A stretch of 64,000 nt of DNA from Lutraria lutraria (taxonomy: Eukaryota; Mollusca; Bivalvia; Venerida; Mactridae): the NCBI GenBank assembly GCA_964023205.1, contig OZ026851.1:20157528-20221527 (forward strand). The letters are read 5' to 3'. A program made the translations under genes and the position numbers. Below the pieces are notes generated by a model, which searched no databases, was not told where the DNA came from, and saw only the letters and a list, made by a program, of their open reading frames with translations. Position 1 is the first letter of the stretch; each line of letters opens with the position of its first letter. This document shows, in pieces, positions 37,941-47,730 of the stretch.

Positions 37941-38622
37941 TAATAGCGGGATAAATAGTTCAAATTTTCATACAAGCACCAAACTTGGTATGATGATGCC
38001 TACATGTGTCGGGGTTAATTTAAGACCGTGTGCCAACGTGTACCTGGTCAGGAATACTGTGGTCACGCTCGGATTTGAACCCACTGTCTCAATGCTGTAT
38101 AACGTGTATAATAGGCGTGAAAACACATTGTTATCCATTGTTTATGCTCATAATATCATCATTACCATAAATAATGGGGTTTATAACCAAACTGTGGTAT
38201 ATTAAAATATTTTTTGACAGTTGTTCAGGTCAATGGTTCCAATGTAGGTTATTGAAGCGGCTCAATTCTGAAGGCTGAGTTCATCATGTTCAATCCATCA
38301 AATGTAATGTTGATGATACCACTAGACAACTTCAATGTTCATTGTAGACATTAGGTTCAAAGTTTGCTTTAGAGTTTACATTGAGTAGATAAATATCCGT
38401 CTGTCATAGAAGTCAAAATGCGTGCCACGTGGTATTTGTTTCAAATCACTGGCAGTGGGCTTTATACACTGGATTTATTTAAGTAAATAATAATTATGGT
38501 TTAGCTTTTAAATGTATAAATTGATGAACTTGATATGAAAAGTCATCGAATACCGATACATTAATGAGTGTGCCCAAAACATCCAATTCTTTATTGACGC
38601 TCTTGAAATGAAATAGCATTAA

Positions 38623-39139
38623 AGGGGCATGCCCAGGAACTGCTGTGTCTTTTTTTTCGTACACCAAAAATGGGTTTGTCACTTGTAAAACCAATTATTA
38701 CCGAAAAGTCAAAGAAGAATGTCAGCTCAAAAATGACCCTATAACGCGCACGTCGGTATTTGTATGTCGGTTTGAATAAAAGGCTTACAGCCTTTTATTG
38801 ACGACAACGATATTTCCGATACGTCTGAGAGTTTAACTGAGCATGTGCGCTGCCTTTCAAGTAAACATAACATGAGAAATACTTACCATTTCAGTTTGTT
38901 GACATTTTTTCCGCGATATTTTCGGTTTTGACAGAGACCGAAAGGGTCGAGTTGTGAAAATGACGAATAATTTCTGAGGCCGAAATCGGCAGGTTTTGTA
39001 AATCTTGAAATGTGTATTTTGAGTAAACTAGCGGGATGTTTTGTAAATATTTTACAGGGTTTTCATTAATGGATTTAGGCATTAAAATGATACCAATTTG
39101 TTTGTTATTTGAGATGTTTCAGTTCCAGGGCATGCCCCT
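38623..39139. mobile_element. TTAA-flanked MITE, copy 2 (nested, inverted)
   Basis: TTAA at 38619-38622 and 39140-39143 flanks AGGGGCATGCCC ends. The interior is the reverse complement of copy 1 with moderate divergence, including the AATAAAAGGCT hairpin (38776-38802) and the ATG-GTAAGT word on the minus strand (38881-38889). It inserted into the larger transposon. Confidence 0.87.
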
Positions 39140-39859
39140 TTAACAGTCTTGCATCTCTTAGTAACATAGAAAAACGTGCAATACAAAACGTAATGAGAAG
39201 TCGGTCGAATACACGGCATTCGAGAAATAAACATTTGCTGAACTAGTTACATACATATTCGAAACACAGACTTTGTCGGATGAGTGCCATGGTTCAACTG
39301 TCTGTGCAGGCATCTATGTATGAACAGACACTGAAACATCCAACGTACATTCACAGAACTCGATTAAATGAGAGAAGTTCGTGCTAAGTTCCTGAATTAG
39401 AACCACATCAATGCGGTAAGAAAGTCTTATTAACTTTGAAGAAAAATATAGGTCCTGCATAGTTATGACCCATTTAATTTAGCAAAGACTGTTCAAACGG
39501 TACGTGGACGTATGATTGACCATGAAAACAAATTAAGTGGTACATTTGTAATTTCGTACCAGAAGTCAATTGAAATCAGTACCCAAACCATCTCTTGAAT
39601 TAGTGAATAATGTACGATATTGACCAAATATTGAAGCACAGATGGAATAGTGCAACTCCAAGTTTCCTTTGCTATAACTGTCATAGAGGTATTAATCGTG
39701 CAACAAATGTCCATCTTCATTTCTAGACAAATAAACCACCATTTACTATTTACATTGGCCTTTTGATTTTGTGTAGACAATGAAACGACATCTAATTGAT
39801 ATCTTGTTTCAGTGCGGTATATGTACATAATACAACCGTGTCCTTGAAATTTCCACAAT

Positions 39860-41900
39860 GTTTGGATGAGCTGTTGTTCAGCGATATGGAGTAGTTTGAT
39901 TCACCAATGCTACACCATGGGCTCTTCACAACATAATATTGATAACAAATGTTGCTCCACTACGTCAAAATCATCATTTCATGGGACAGCCATTTCTTTA
40001 TTTCAACATACTTATAAGAAGGTTGACGGTGAAAAACAACCACGTTTGTACATTGGCGATAAGCCCGCATCAATCTGGGTACCATCTATACCCGAACAAT
40101 ACACAAGTATAATTCCAGCATACTTTTCAAAAACTAATCTACCATCTCCATTGCCTGATAACTTTCTTGAAATGCAGACCAGCATCATCAAACAGAATAT
40201 GAAACTTTGAATATCAATGCCTTCAAAAGGTTTTGATTGCATGTCTTGGGCGGCTTTCCATGCCAATAAAAAGCGGGCGTCCTCGTTTCAACTATCGCTG
40301 AATGCTCTTTTACCCATCTTACATGAGCAAGCTCATTCCGTTGCCATCATAAAACATTCCATCGATAAGGTCCGGGAAGCCACCAAATTCCCTAATCTAT
40401 GTCAAGTTCCTTTGTTCGCTATTGCCAAACAAATTCAGTGGCAATGGCCAAAGTTCGTTGTTATGTTTGGTTGTTTGCACGTTAAAATGGTGCCTCTGAA
40501 AGTTCTTGGTATCATTTGGAAACATAGTGGGTGAATATCGACATTTACGGTTGCCAATATTGCTACCATTGATGTTGCTTCTAGAACACGACCTGCCCAC
40601 CCGACCACAGCGTGTGCTCTATATAAATTAATATTTGGTGAATATACGGGATAAATCTGAAACCGTTCTGAACTTTAGTGTCTCTCGATTGAAGTCTGGT
40701 CTGACATACGAGAAAAGATAAGTTCTCAGATTCAGTTTTGGAACCAGTTTCTTGCACTCAGATAATGACACATACATTTGTCCAATCATATAGAGAAGCA
40801 AATTTTGTACTATAAAGTTCTAAACAAACTTGTTCCCTTTATTTTTGCACTAGACAACATATATTATATTCGTTCGGGTCCTTATTCATTAACTTGATAT
40901 GACTTTAATATTTTATTATACCTTTATCTTCCAATCAAGACACAAGGTGTATGTATCTAGTAGAAAGTTAAAGAATGAAGTCTGGGGAGTGAAATCTTCA
41001 GTAACATTGAAAGCAAACTGTGGTCTTTTTTCACGTCGTTTTATGTCTTGCCAAAATCGTCAGTGCGATTTGAATGATTTTTTGAAGCACGAAGATCAAG
41101 CTTAACCTTATTCACTTTCAAACAATGGCATTTTGAATATTCGAACTAAGTCACAACTCGTTCAAGTAGTCGAACAAAACGCGATAATCCCAAGTTACGA
41201 ACCTCTTGCCGATGCACTGATTTTTGACGGCGCTTCATTTATAAAAATTAGTACTTTGGGGGCTGCGATCTAACGTTTGGTGGCTACATTACATAATTAT
41301 GTTTTTGTGCCAATTACTGGATGCTGCTTTCTAAGACATTCTCGAATAGAATGTGTTCGATCTTTATCTTCCTATTTAAAAGCAAGGGCAAGAACCGCTC
41401 GTTGATCAGGTATTAGACAGTTGTTTGTAAAGGATTCGAACAAAATTTCAAGCACCTGCCATAACTTTTTAAAGATGGATAATTACACAACGGAGCTACC
41501 GATGCTATATTTGGGACGAAAGACCAAAATATGATTAGCAACACTGAGCACTACGTAACTATATTGACCACATGCACCCATGAAGATGGTGTCACTAGGA
41601 TATTTTGCGTATGAAACACACTGTGGATAACGACTTGTACAAGTACGTGGTGAGGGGTTCTGACACAGTCATTATAGTTCTTTCAGTGTCTGTTTTCAAA
41701 GAAATCAAAACTGACACTATTTGGATGGAGTTTGGTAAAATAAAAGACTTCAGTTGGTTTTCGGTGCATGAAATTGTCGAAACAAATGGGCAAAAAGTTA
41801 TAAGTTCTTCCATTTTATAACGCATTTACCGGGTGTGACACCGTGTCGGCTCTCCGTGGAAAGGACAAAAAGACTTTGAATGTAATTTCCATTTTGATAT
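39860..41900 (+). pseudogene. Decayed transposon gene with XPG/PIN-like nuclease motifs
   Basis: Conserved blocks of a large uncharacterised protein family common in marine invertebrates appear in order but in shifting frames. They are STTSKSSFHGTAISLFQH (about 39960), GFDCMSWAAFHANKK (40230), LHEQAHSVAIIKHSID (40320), YKVLNKLVPFIFALDN (40810), VWGVKSSVTLKANCGLFSR (40980), DALIFDGASF (41212), HEDGVTRIF (41597), SDTVIIVLSV (41660) and FTGCDTVSALRGK (41824). In intact relatives, as I recall them, the last blocks read EEADTR, then DTDVVVL, then TGCDT, resembling XPG/FEN metal-binding sites. Here the EAD and second Asp are replaced, so no nuclease activity is expected. Multiple stops and frameshifts are present. 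Confidence 0.75.
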
Positions 41901-42303
41901 GAAGCCCTCCTCACAATAAATCCGGATGACTTATTTCCTGGAATAATTAGCACTAAGGCAAATGGGTCACGATATATGTACCACTACTATTAGAGGTCGG
42001 GGGGGGGGGGCATTTTACAAAATTCGTTTGAATTTACTTATATGTATGTATAAACATACTAGAAATGTTATGAAAATGATCTTAGATAGTATAATCCATT
42101 GGTATTGAGAATTTTTATAACAATTTCTGTGATTGAAAATATATTTAGCGGCCATTTTGAAAACTTGGCGGCCATCTTGAATCGAGGCACTTGAACTTTG
42201 GCACACACCCTAAATCGAGTCTACATATCATTCCAAACATGTGTGCAAAAGTTGATGCTTGTATGACAATTTGCACTATTTTTTCGTTATTAATACCCCG
42301 CTA

Positions 42304-42870
42304 TAATGCAATACTGTTATTATAATGGGGGAAAAATTACCTGGGGAGAAGAAATGGCCAAGAATCATAATGCAATACTGTTATTATAAAGGGGGAAAAG
42401 TGGCCAAGGGTGGAAGAAATGGCCTAGAATCATAATGCAATACTGTTATTATAATGGAGGGAAAAATGGCCTAGGGAGGAAGAAATGGCCTAGAATCATA
42501 ATGCAATACTGTTATTATAAAGGGGGAAAAGTGCCCTAGGGGGAAGAAATGGCCTAGAATCATAATTATAATGGGGGAAAAGTGGCCTAGGTGGGAAAAA
42601 ATGGCCTAGAATCATAATACAATACTGTTATTATAATGGGGGGAAAAGTGCCCTAGGGGGAAGAAATGGCCTAGAATCATAATTATAATGGGGGAAAAGT
42701 GGCCTAGGTGGGAAAAAATGGCCTAGAATCATAATACAATACTGTTATTATAATTGGGGAAAAAGTGGCATAGGGGGGAAGAAATGGCCTAGAATCATAA
42801 TGCAATACTGTTATTATAATGGGCCTAGGCCAAATTTTCCCCGGGGAAAAACTGGCCGGGGGGGGGGGAA
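42304..42870 (+). repeat. 65-bp minisatellite, right part
   Basis: Continues the array at 37611-37940 after the transposon. Units contain GGCCTAGAATCATAATGCAA, TACTGTTATTATAATGGGG and AGTGGCCTAGG. It ends in long G runs. Confidence 0.93.
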
Positions 42871-44298
42871 ATAGACTGCTACACCTGTAGTCAAAGGAAT
42901 TTAAAAGTCACCTTTGACCTTTTTAACCCTTGCAGTTTTTACAGACAGGAGAATAAATAAAGCCAGTATAAATGAGACTGTTTAATTAAAGGTTTACTAT
43001 TCCGAAATAAGAACTTTTTAGTGGTACTATTTATACTCATATTGCAGCTATATCTTAAAGCAAGACATTATATTGCAACAACCAAACCTGCAAAGCTTTT
43101 GCCACCATGTTAGAGCCAAGTGAAGAGGTCAGTATGCAGCCTGCCCACTCATGACTGGTCAAATGACTGGTCAAGGCTCTTTACTGTTGTTCTAATTTTT
43201 CATGGTGATATCCCTTAAATTGGTAATGGACTGTTCCAAAATGGTATATGGACAAGTCCATTCAGGAAATTCAGCAGGTTAAGGGTTAAAGCATGACATT
43301 ACAAAGCAGCATTTATAGAACACAAAACAGAAAGTAGCGGAACCATTCTAATATCAAACTTTACAACAAATCTATATAAGAACCTTTAATTTATTCAATC
43401 AATGTTTACTTTAAAGTAACAGCTGGTTTATTTACAATATGATGTCTAGTACACAAACCATTACAATAAATAAGGCAATAAAATGACCACAAATTGCCCC
43501 AAAACTAGCCATCAGATAAATATTTACATACATAGATGTACTTAATGACCTTTATTTACCTATCTCAATACTGATCTACATTGAATATAATTAGGTCATG
43601 AAAATTTAATGAGGCCTTGAAATTTCAGACTTTATGTGTATACTATGATGTACCCTAAGGGGATCGTGACACACAGACTAAGTTTGTAAGTCCAAATCTC
43701 ACAAAGCCGCAGCGAGTGAGTCAACAATATAGGGTTCTAAACTAACCTCTATCTATTGTTTAACAGCCTTTCCAACAGCTATGGTCATTTCAGAGCTGCC
43801 CTACAGAGAGGGGAGATAAGATACAGGAGAACCGGGTATTTATATCCCTAATCTTACTTTGAATGTTTTTTCCTGGTTCTTAACACAGGTAACTGTATCA
43901 TGAATAGCTTATAAATGAATGAATAAAAAAATGAATGGGCACGATTAAGAACCACAGGTAATTGTGTCATGAATAGATTATAAAAATATTATTATATCAT
44001 TCATAACAAAATGACTATACAAATTAGATCGTCAAAACCTTATATTAAATATGCAGACACAGTCATTCCATCTCACAAAAAAATCCTGACTTGAATATCA
44101 ACTAAAATGAATACATGAAGATCGCTTCAGTCTACAAATTTTTTTTTCACAATTTTCCCAGAAACTGAAAAAAAGAATACCATGGATAATTTTTTCCATT
44201 CATTGACTCTCATAGTTAACGATAAAACACTCCGTCAGTGAAAATCCTTAAAAGAAAGTCCTGATTCTGAAAGACATTTATTTCCACGTCTCTAATAT
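42871..44298. other. DNAJC13 intron with dispersed repeat fragments
   Basis: About 43080-43280 contains repeat-like words (TTCAGGAAATTCAGCAGG, GGTTAAGGGTTAAA). CTACAGAGAGGGGAGATAA at 43800 resembles a sequence at 47030. No DNAJC13 exon was found. Confidence 0.4.
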
Positions 44299-45570
44299 AC
44301 AAGAGGGCCAATATGGCCCTATATCGCTCACATGACAATCACTGTTCACTCATTAAAACATTGTTTTGAACCGGTGACCTAGTTTTTGACCCCAGATGAC
44401 CCATGTTAGATCTTATCCTACATATAATTAAGACAAACATTCTGACAAAACTTGGTGAAGATCCAATCAAAACCATGAAAACTACAGCATAGACAAGGTT
44501 TTCCTAAGATTTGACCTCGTGACCTAGTTTTTGACCCCAGACGACCTATGTTCGAATTTGTCTTACATATCATTAAGACAAACATTCTGACTAGGTTTGG
44601 TGAAGATACGATCAAAATTTGACATCTACAGTGTTAATAACGTTTTCCTAAGATTTGACCTTGTGACCTCATTAAGACAAACAATCTGACAAGGTTTGGC
44701 CAAGATCCAATTAAAACCATGACATTTAGAGCTTTTACAAGATTTTTACCTAAGATTTGACCTGGTGACCCAGTTTTTGACCCCGGCTGACCCATGTTCA
44801 ACCTTGACCCACATATCATTGAGGCAAACATTCTGACAAGGTTTGGTGAAGATCAAATTAAAAATGTGACATCTACAGTGTTAACAAAGTTTTCCTAAGA
44901 TTTGACCTGGTGACCTAGTTATTGACCCCAGATGACTCATATTTATACTTGGCTGTTATATCATTAAAACAAACGATTTGACAAAGTTTGGTGAAGATCC
45001 AATAATGACTGTGAAATCTACAGTGTTACCATGGTTTTTCATAAGATTTGACCTAGCGACCTAGTTTTTTACCCAAGATGACCCATGTTCGAACTCGTCC
45101 AAGATATTATGAAGACAAACATTCTGACAAGGTTTCATGATCATCCAATCAAAACAGTGACTTCTAGAGTGTTCACAAGGTTTTCCAGCAATTTGCCCTA
45201 GTGACCTAATTTTACTACAGAAATGACCCATTATCAAACTTGACCTACATATTATCAAAATAAACATTCTGACAAAGTTTCATGAAGATCCAGTCAAAAC
45301 AGTGATTTCTAAAGTGTTCACAAGGTTTTCCCTTTTTTGGCCCTGGTGACCTATTTTTTTCCGAAAATGGCCCAATATCGAACTCGTCCGAGATTTTGTT
45401 GATATTAACGTTCTGACCCAGTTTTGCTAAAATTGAGCTAAAAATGTGGCCCCTATTGTGGTCACAACATAAAGTTTGACGACGCACGACGCACACCACA
45501 CGACGCACGACGCCGGACGGAGAGTGATCCTAATAGCTCACTTTGTCACTTTGTGACATGTGAGATAAAA
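44299..45570. mobile_element. 145-bp-monomer element, copy D
   Basis: Full ends as in copy A. About 75 bp are deleted at 44668, where TTGTGACCTC is fused to ATTAAGACAAAC. The 3' stem has one change (GTGAGATAAAA). Confidence 0.85.
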
Positions 45571-45965
45571 ACAACAAAGGGCTATAACTCAGTTAAAATT
45601 TAACCAACCAAGACAAGCTTAATGCATGCACAACTAGGCTAACTACTTATCACTTCTGTGAAGTTTCATTTAATTCCTGTCAGGAGTTAATGAGAAATAG
45701 TCCGGACAAAATTTGCCTATTGTATATACTGTATAACAACAACAAAGGGCTATAACTCAGTGAAAATTAATCCAAACGAAAAATGATTTATGCATGCACA
45801 ACTAGGCTTACTACTTATCACTTCGTTGAAGTTTCATTGAAATCCTGTAAGTAGTTGCTGAGAAATTCTCCGGATAAATTGTGTCTACAGACGCATATGG
45901 ACCGACCGACCGACAAGCGTGAATCCAATATAGCCCCCATATATTTCATATCTTGGGGTATAATA
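45571..45965. repeat. Dispersed repeat with two ~155-bp monomers
   Basis: ACAACAAAGGGCTATAACTC opens two tandem monomers (45573 and 45731), each containing ATGCATGCACAACTAGGCT and AAGTTTCATT. A GACCGACCGACC block and a 3' hairpin TATAGCCCC..GGGGTATA close it. Confidence 0.65.
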
Positions 45966-46435
45966 ACAAGAGGGCCATGATGGCCCTATAAATGCTCACC
46001 AGGAGAAAAGGTCATTTGGAGATTAACATTGTTGAAGTTTTCTATACAAGTCCAAGTAAGATCAAGTGACCCATCAGGGCCGTTTTTTATCCCATGGCCA
46101 TTATATGAACAGATTTAAAAGAGGTCCATTAGACAAAGCTAGATACCAAAAATCTTAGCTCTAGGCCTTGTGGTTTCGGAGAAGAAGATCTTTTAAGTTT
46201 TTTTCTATTTGTTGCCATAGCAACCAGAGTTTTTAATGAAATTTAATTATTTGAACAACTTTGAAAGGGGACCTCCCAAGGATCATTCCAGCAAAGTTTG
46301 GTTGCAATCGGCATAGCGGTGTAGGAGGAGATGTTGTTTTAAGTAAACATGGACGCCACGTAACGACGCACGATGCACGATGGACGCAGGGCGATCACAA
46401 AAGCTCACCCTGAGCACATTCTGGTGAGCTAAAAC
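45966..46435. mobile_element. Short relative of the 145-bp element family
   Basis: Opens ACAAGAGGGCCATGATGGCC (the same hairpin as copies A-D) and ends AGCTCACC..GGTGAGCTAAAA after an ACGACGCACGATGCACG block. The body is unrelated to the 145-bp monomers, so only the ends and plan are shared. Confidence 0.75.
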
Positions 46436-46664
46436 CCACAGAGATATTAGTGTAGAAGATACAATCAGGGTTTTTATTAAGAACTGATTGCTGATGAAAA
46501 CCATCAGTTAAAATTGCCCGAAAATCAATTAAAATCCCCAAAGTTCAAAAATACTTATAAAACCACCCCCTTGACCCCTGGCCAAATCTTGTTACTTTCA
46601 TAAGAAAATCTGTTGTACTGATATTAATGAAAACCCTGTGCAATATAAACATGTACAACATTAC

Positions 46665-46756
46665 CTCTAGAGCCAGCTGCTGTAGTCTAGCACAATCATC
46701 CAATCTTAACAAACAGAATAATAACTTAAAATGTCCAATACACTGTATCTCAACAC
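46665..46756 (-). CDS. DNAJC13: DNAJC13/RME-8 internal exon
   Basis: Acceptor TACTTGCAG, 92 nt, donor GTAATG. Two bases complete a split codon, then it reads VEIQCIGHFKLLF and LQQLALE, ending in phase 0. The IGHF.LLF..LR....V/LQQLALE segment is a conserved C-terminal part of RME-8 proteins as I remember them. The next residues in the family (VxNIVTSNQDC) should begin the next exon; that exon was not found at lower coordinates. Confidence 0.85.
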
Positions 46757-47189
46757 CTGCAAGTAGAATATTCTACTATCATATAGAGTATTAACTAATA
46801 CCATATATAACCATCACAAAACAAAAATCATTTTTTGTAAATCTTGTTTGTTTTACATCTGTTTTCCTGGTTTATTGACTCGCATAAACCTAATCAATTT
46901 TCCTGGATTCTGTACCAGTATTAGCCTTGTTCATCATAAGCCACAGCCAACTTCTATGCACAAGGGCCAATGTTTGATGTTTATCTGGAATTTAACGGAC
47001 CATTCGACAGCTATGATCAGAGCCGCCCCAGAGAGAGAGGGGAGATAATTTTTAACCCTACTCTAATTTCGGATAGCTTGGTAAATTACCGTTTTATGCC
47101 TCACCCATTTTCTGTGATTTTCTAGAAACAGTACTTGACTCAGTAGTTTGGATGGGGACACTGAAAAAGTGTCCCTGAAATATTGAAAG

Positions 47190-47255
47190 ACGTAGTCGAT
47201 ACGAACCCAAGACTTTTCATTTAGTAGTCCAAGGCGTTACGACTAGACCACTGAT
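47190..47255 (-). repeat. tRNA-like copy in DNAJC13 intron
   Basis: Minus-strand box A TGGTCTAGTCG (47240-47250) and box B-like GTTCGTATC (47198-47206, one mismatch). It lies 20 bp past the proposed donor of the exon at 47275-47420. Probably a SINE head. Confidence 0.45.
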
Positions 47256-47274
47256 CACTTCTTAAAGGAAACAC

Positions 47275-47420
47275 TAGCCATATTGGGATTATTTTTTTAT
47301 CACACTTCTTAGAGCTTCCAGCGCCATCTCTACTTGAGCTAATCTGCTAATTAGACTCGATCCTTGTCCTTCAGGTGATTTTTGTGTAGATTGTTGTAAC
47401 ATCAATAAAGAATGCAAATA
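47275..47420 (-). CDS. DNAJC13: DNAJC13/RME-8 internal exon with a one-base shift
   Basis: Acceptor GTGATTTCAG; the reading begins YLHSLLMLQQ and continues to VEMALEALR and SVIKK, then TAA. The family, as I recall it, has VEMALEALRNVIKNNP here. A run of seven T on the plus strand (47292-47298) sits exactly where six would give NNPN. With six, the frame runs on to a donor GTGTTT at 47274, leaving phase 1 and joining in frame to VEIQC of the next exon. The weak donor is a caveat. The shift may be a sequencing homopolymer error or a real mutation. Confidence 0.8.
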
Positions 47421-47730
47421 CTGAAATCACAATGGATACATTTATTTTCATTACACTGTACTGACATCATGATGAACAAATCTATTAATCCCTCAAAAAC
47501 CCTCTTATAAACATCCAAGGTAAGAATATACAGTGCGACCTCTCCAAAGCAACACCCTTTGGGAGAAGCACAATTATGTTGTTGTTAAGAGGTTTTGCTC
47601 TAGAGAGGTCAAAATGATAGTGAAATTGTGCAGTGGGAGAAAATCCTGCTGTTGTCGAAGGGAGGTTGTTGCTCAAGAGAGGTCCACTCTGGAGAGCTTG
47701 TACAGTAGTACAATAAAGTATAAAATCTGA
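47421..47730. other. Noncoding stretch with repeat fragment
   Basis: About 47530-47700 (GTGCGACCTCTCCAAAGC and related words) looks like a dispersed repeat fragment. No exon was seen. Confidence 0.4.

Larger units (their letters stand above)
37944..42303 (+). mobile_element. 4.36-kb TIR DNA transposon, Academ-like, degenerate
   Basis: The ends are inverted repeats of over 100 bp with gaps: TAGCGGG, CAAATTTTCATACAAGCA and later TGTGCCA on the left, complementary to about 42190-42303 on the right. TAA flanks both sides (37941-37943, 42304-42306). The site is certain because removing the element restores the minisatellite word AGAATCATAATGCAATACTG. It contains a decayed gene with an XPG/FEN-like motif set (39860-41900) and a nested TTAA MITE. 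Academ elements carry an XPG-type nuclease and make 3-4-bp duplications, which fits; the superfamily is my inference. Confidence 0.7.

Noticed and set aside
39493..39858. 121-codon minus-strand frame
   Set aside because: It lies antisense to the decayed transposon region and has no domain; most likely a shadow frame.
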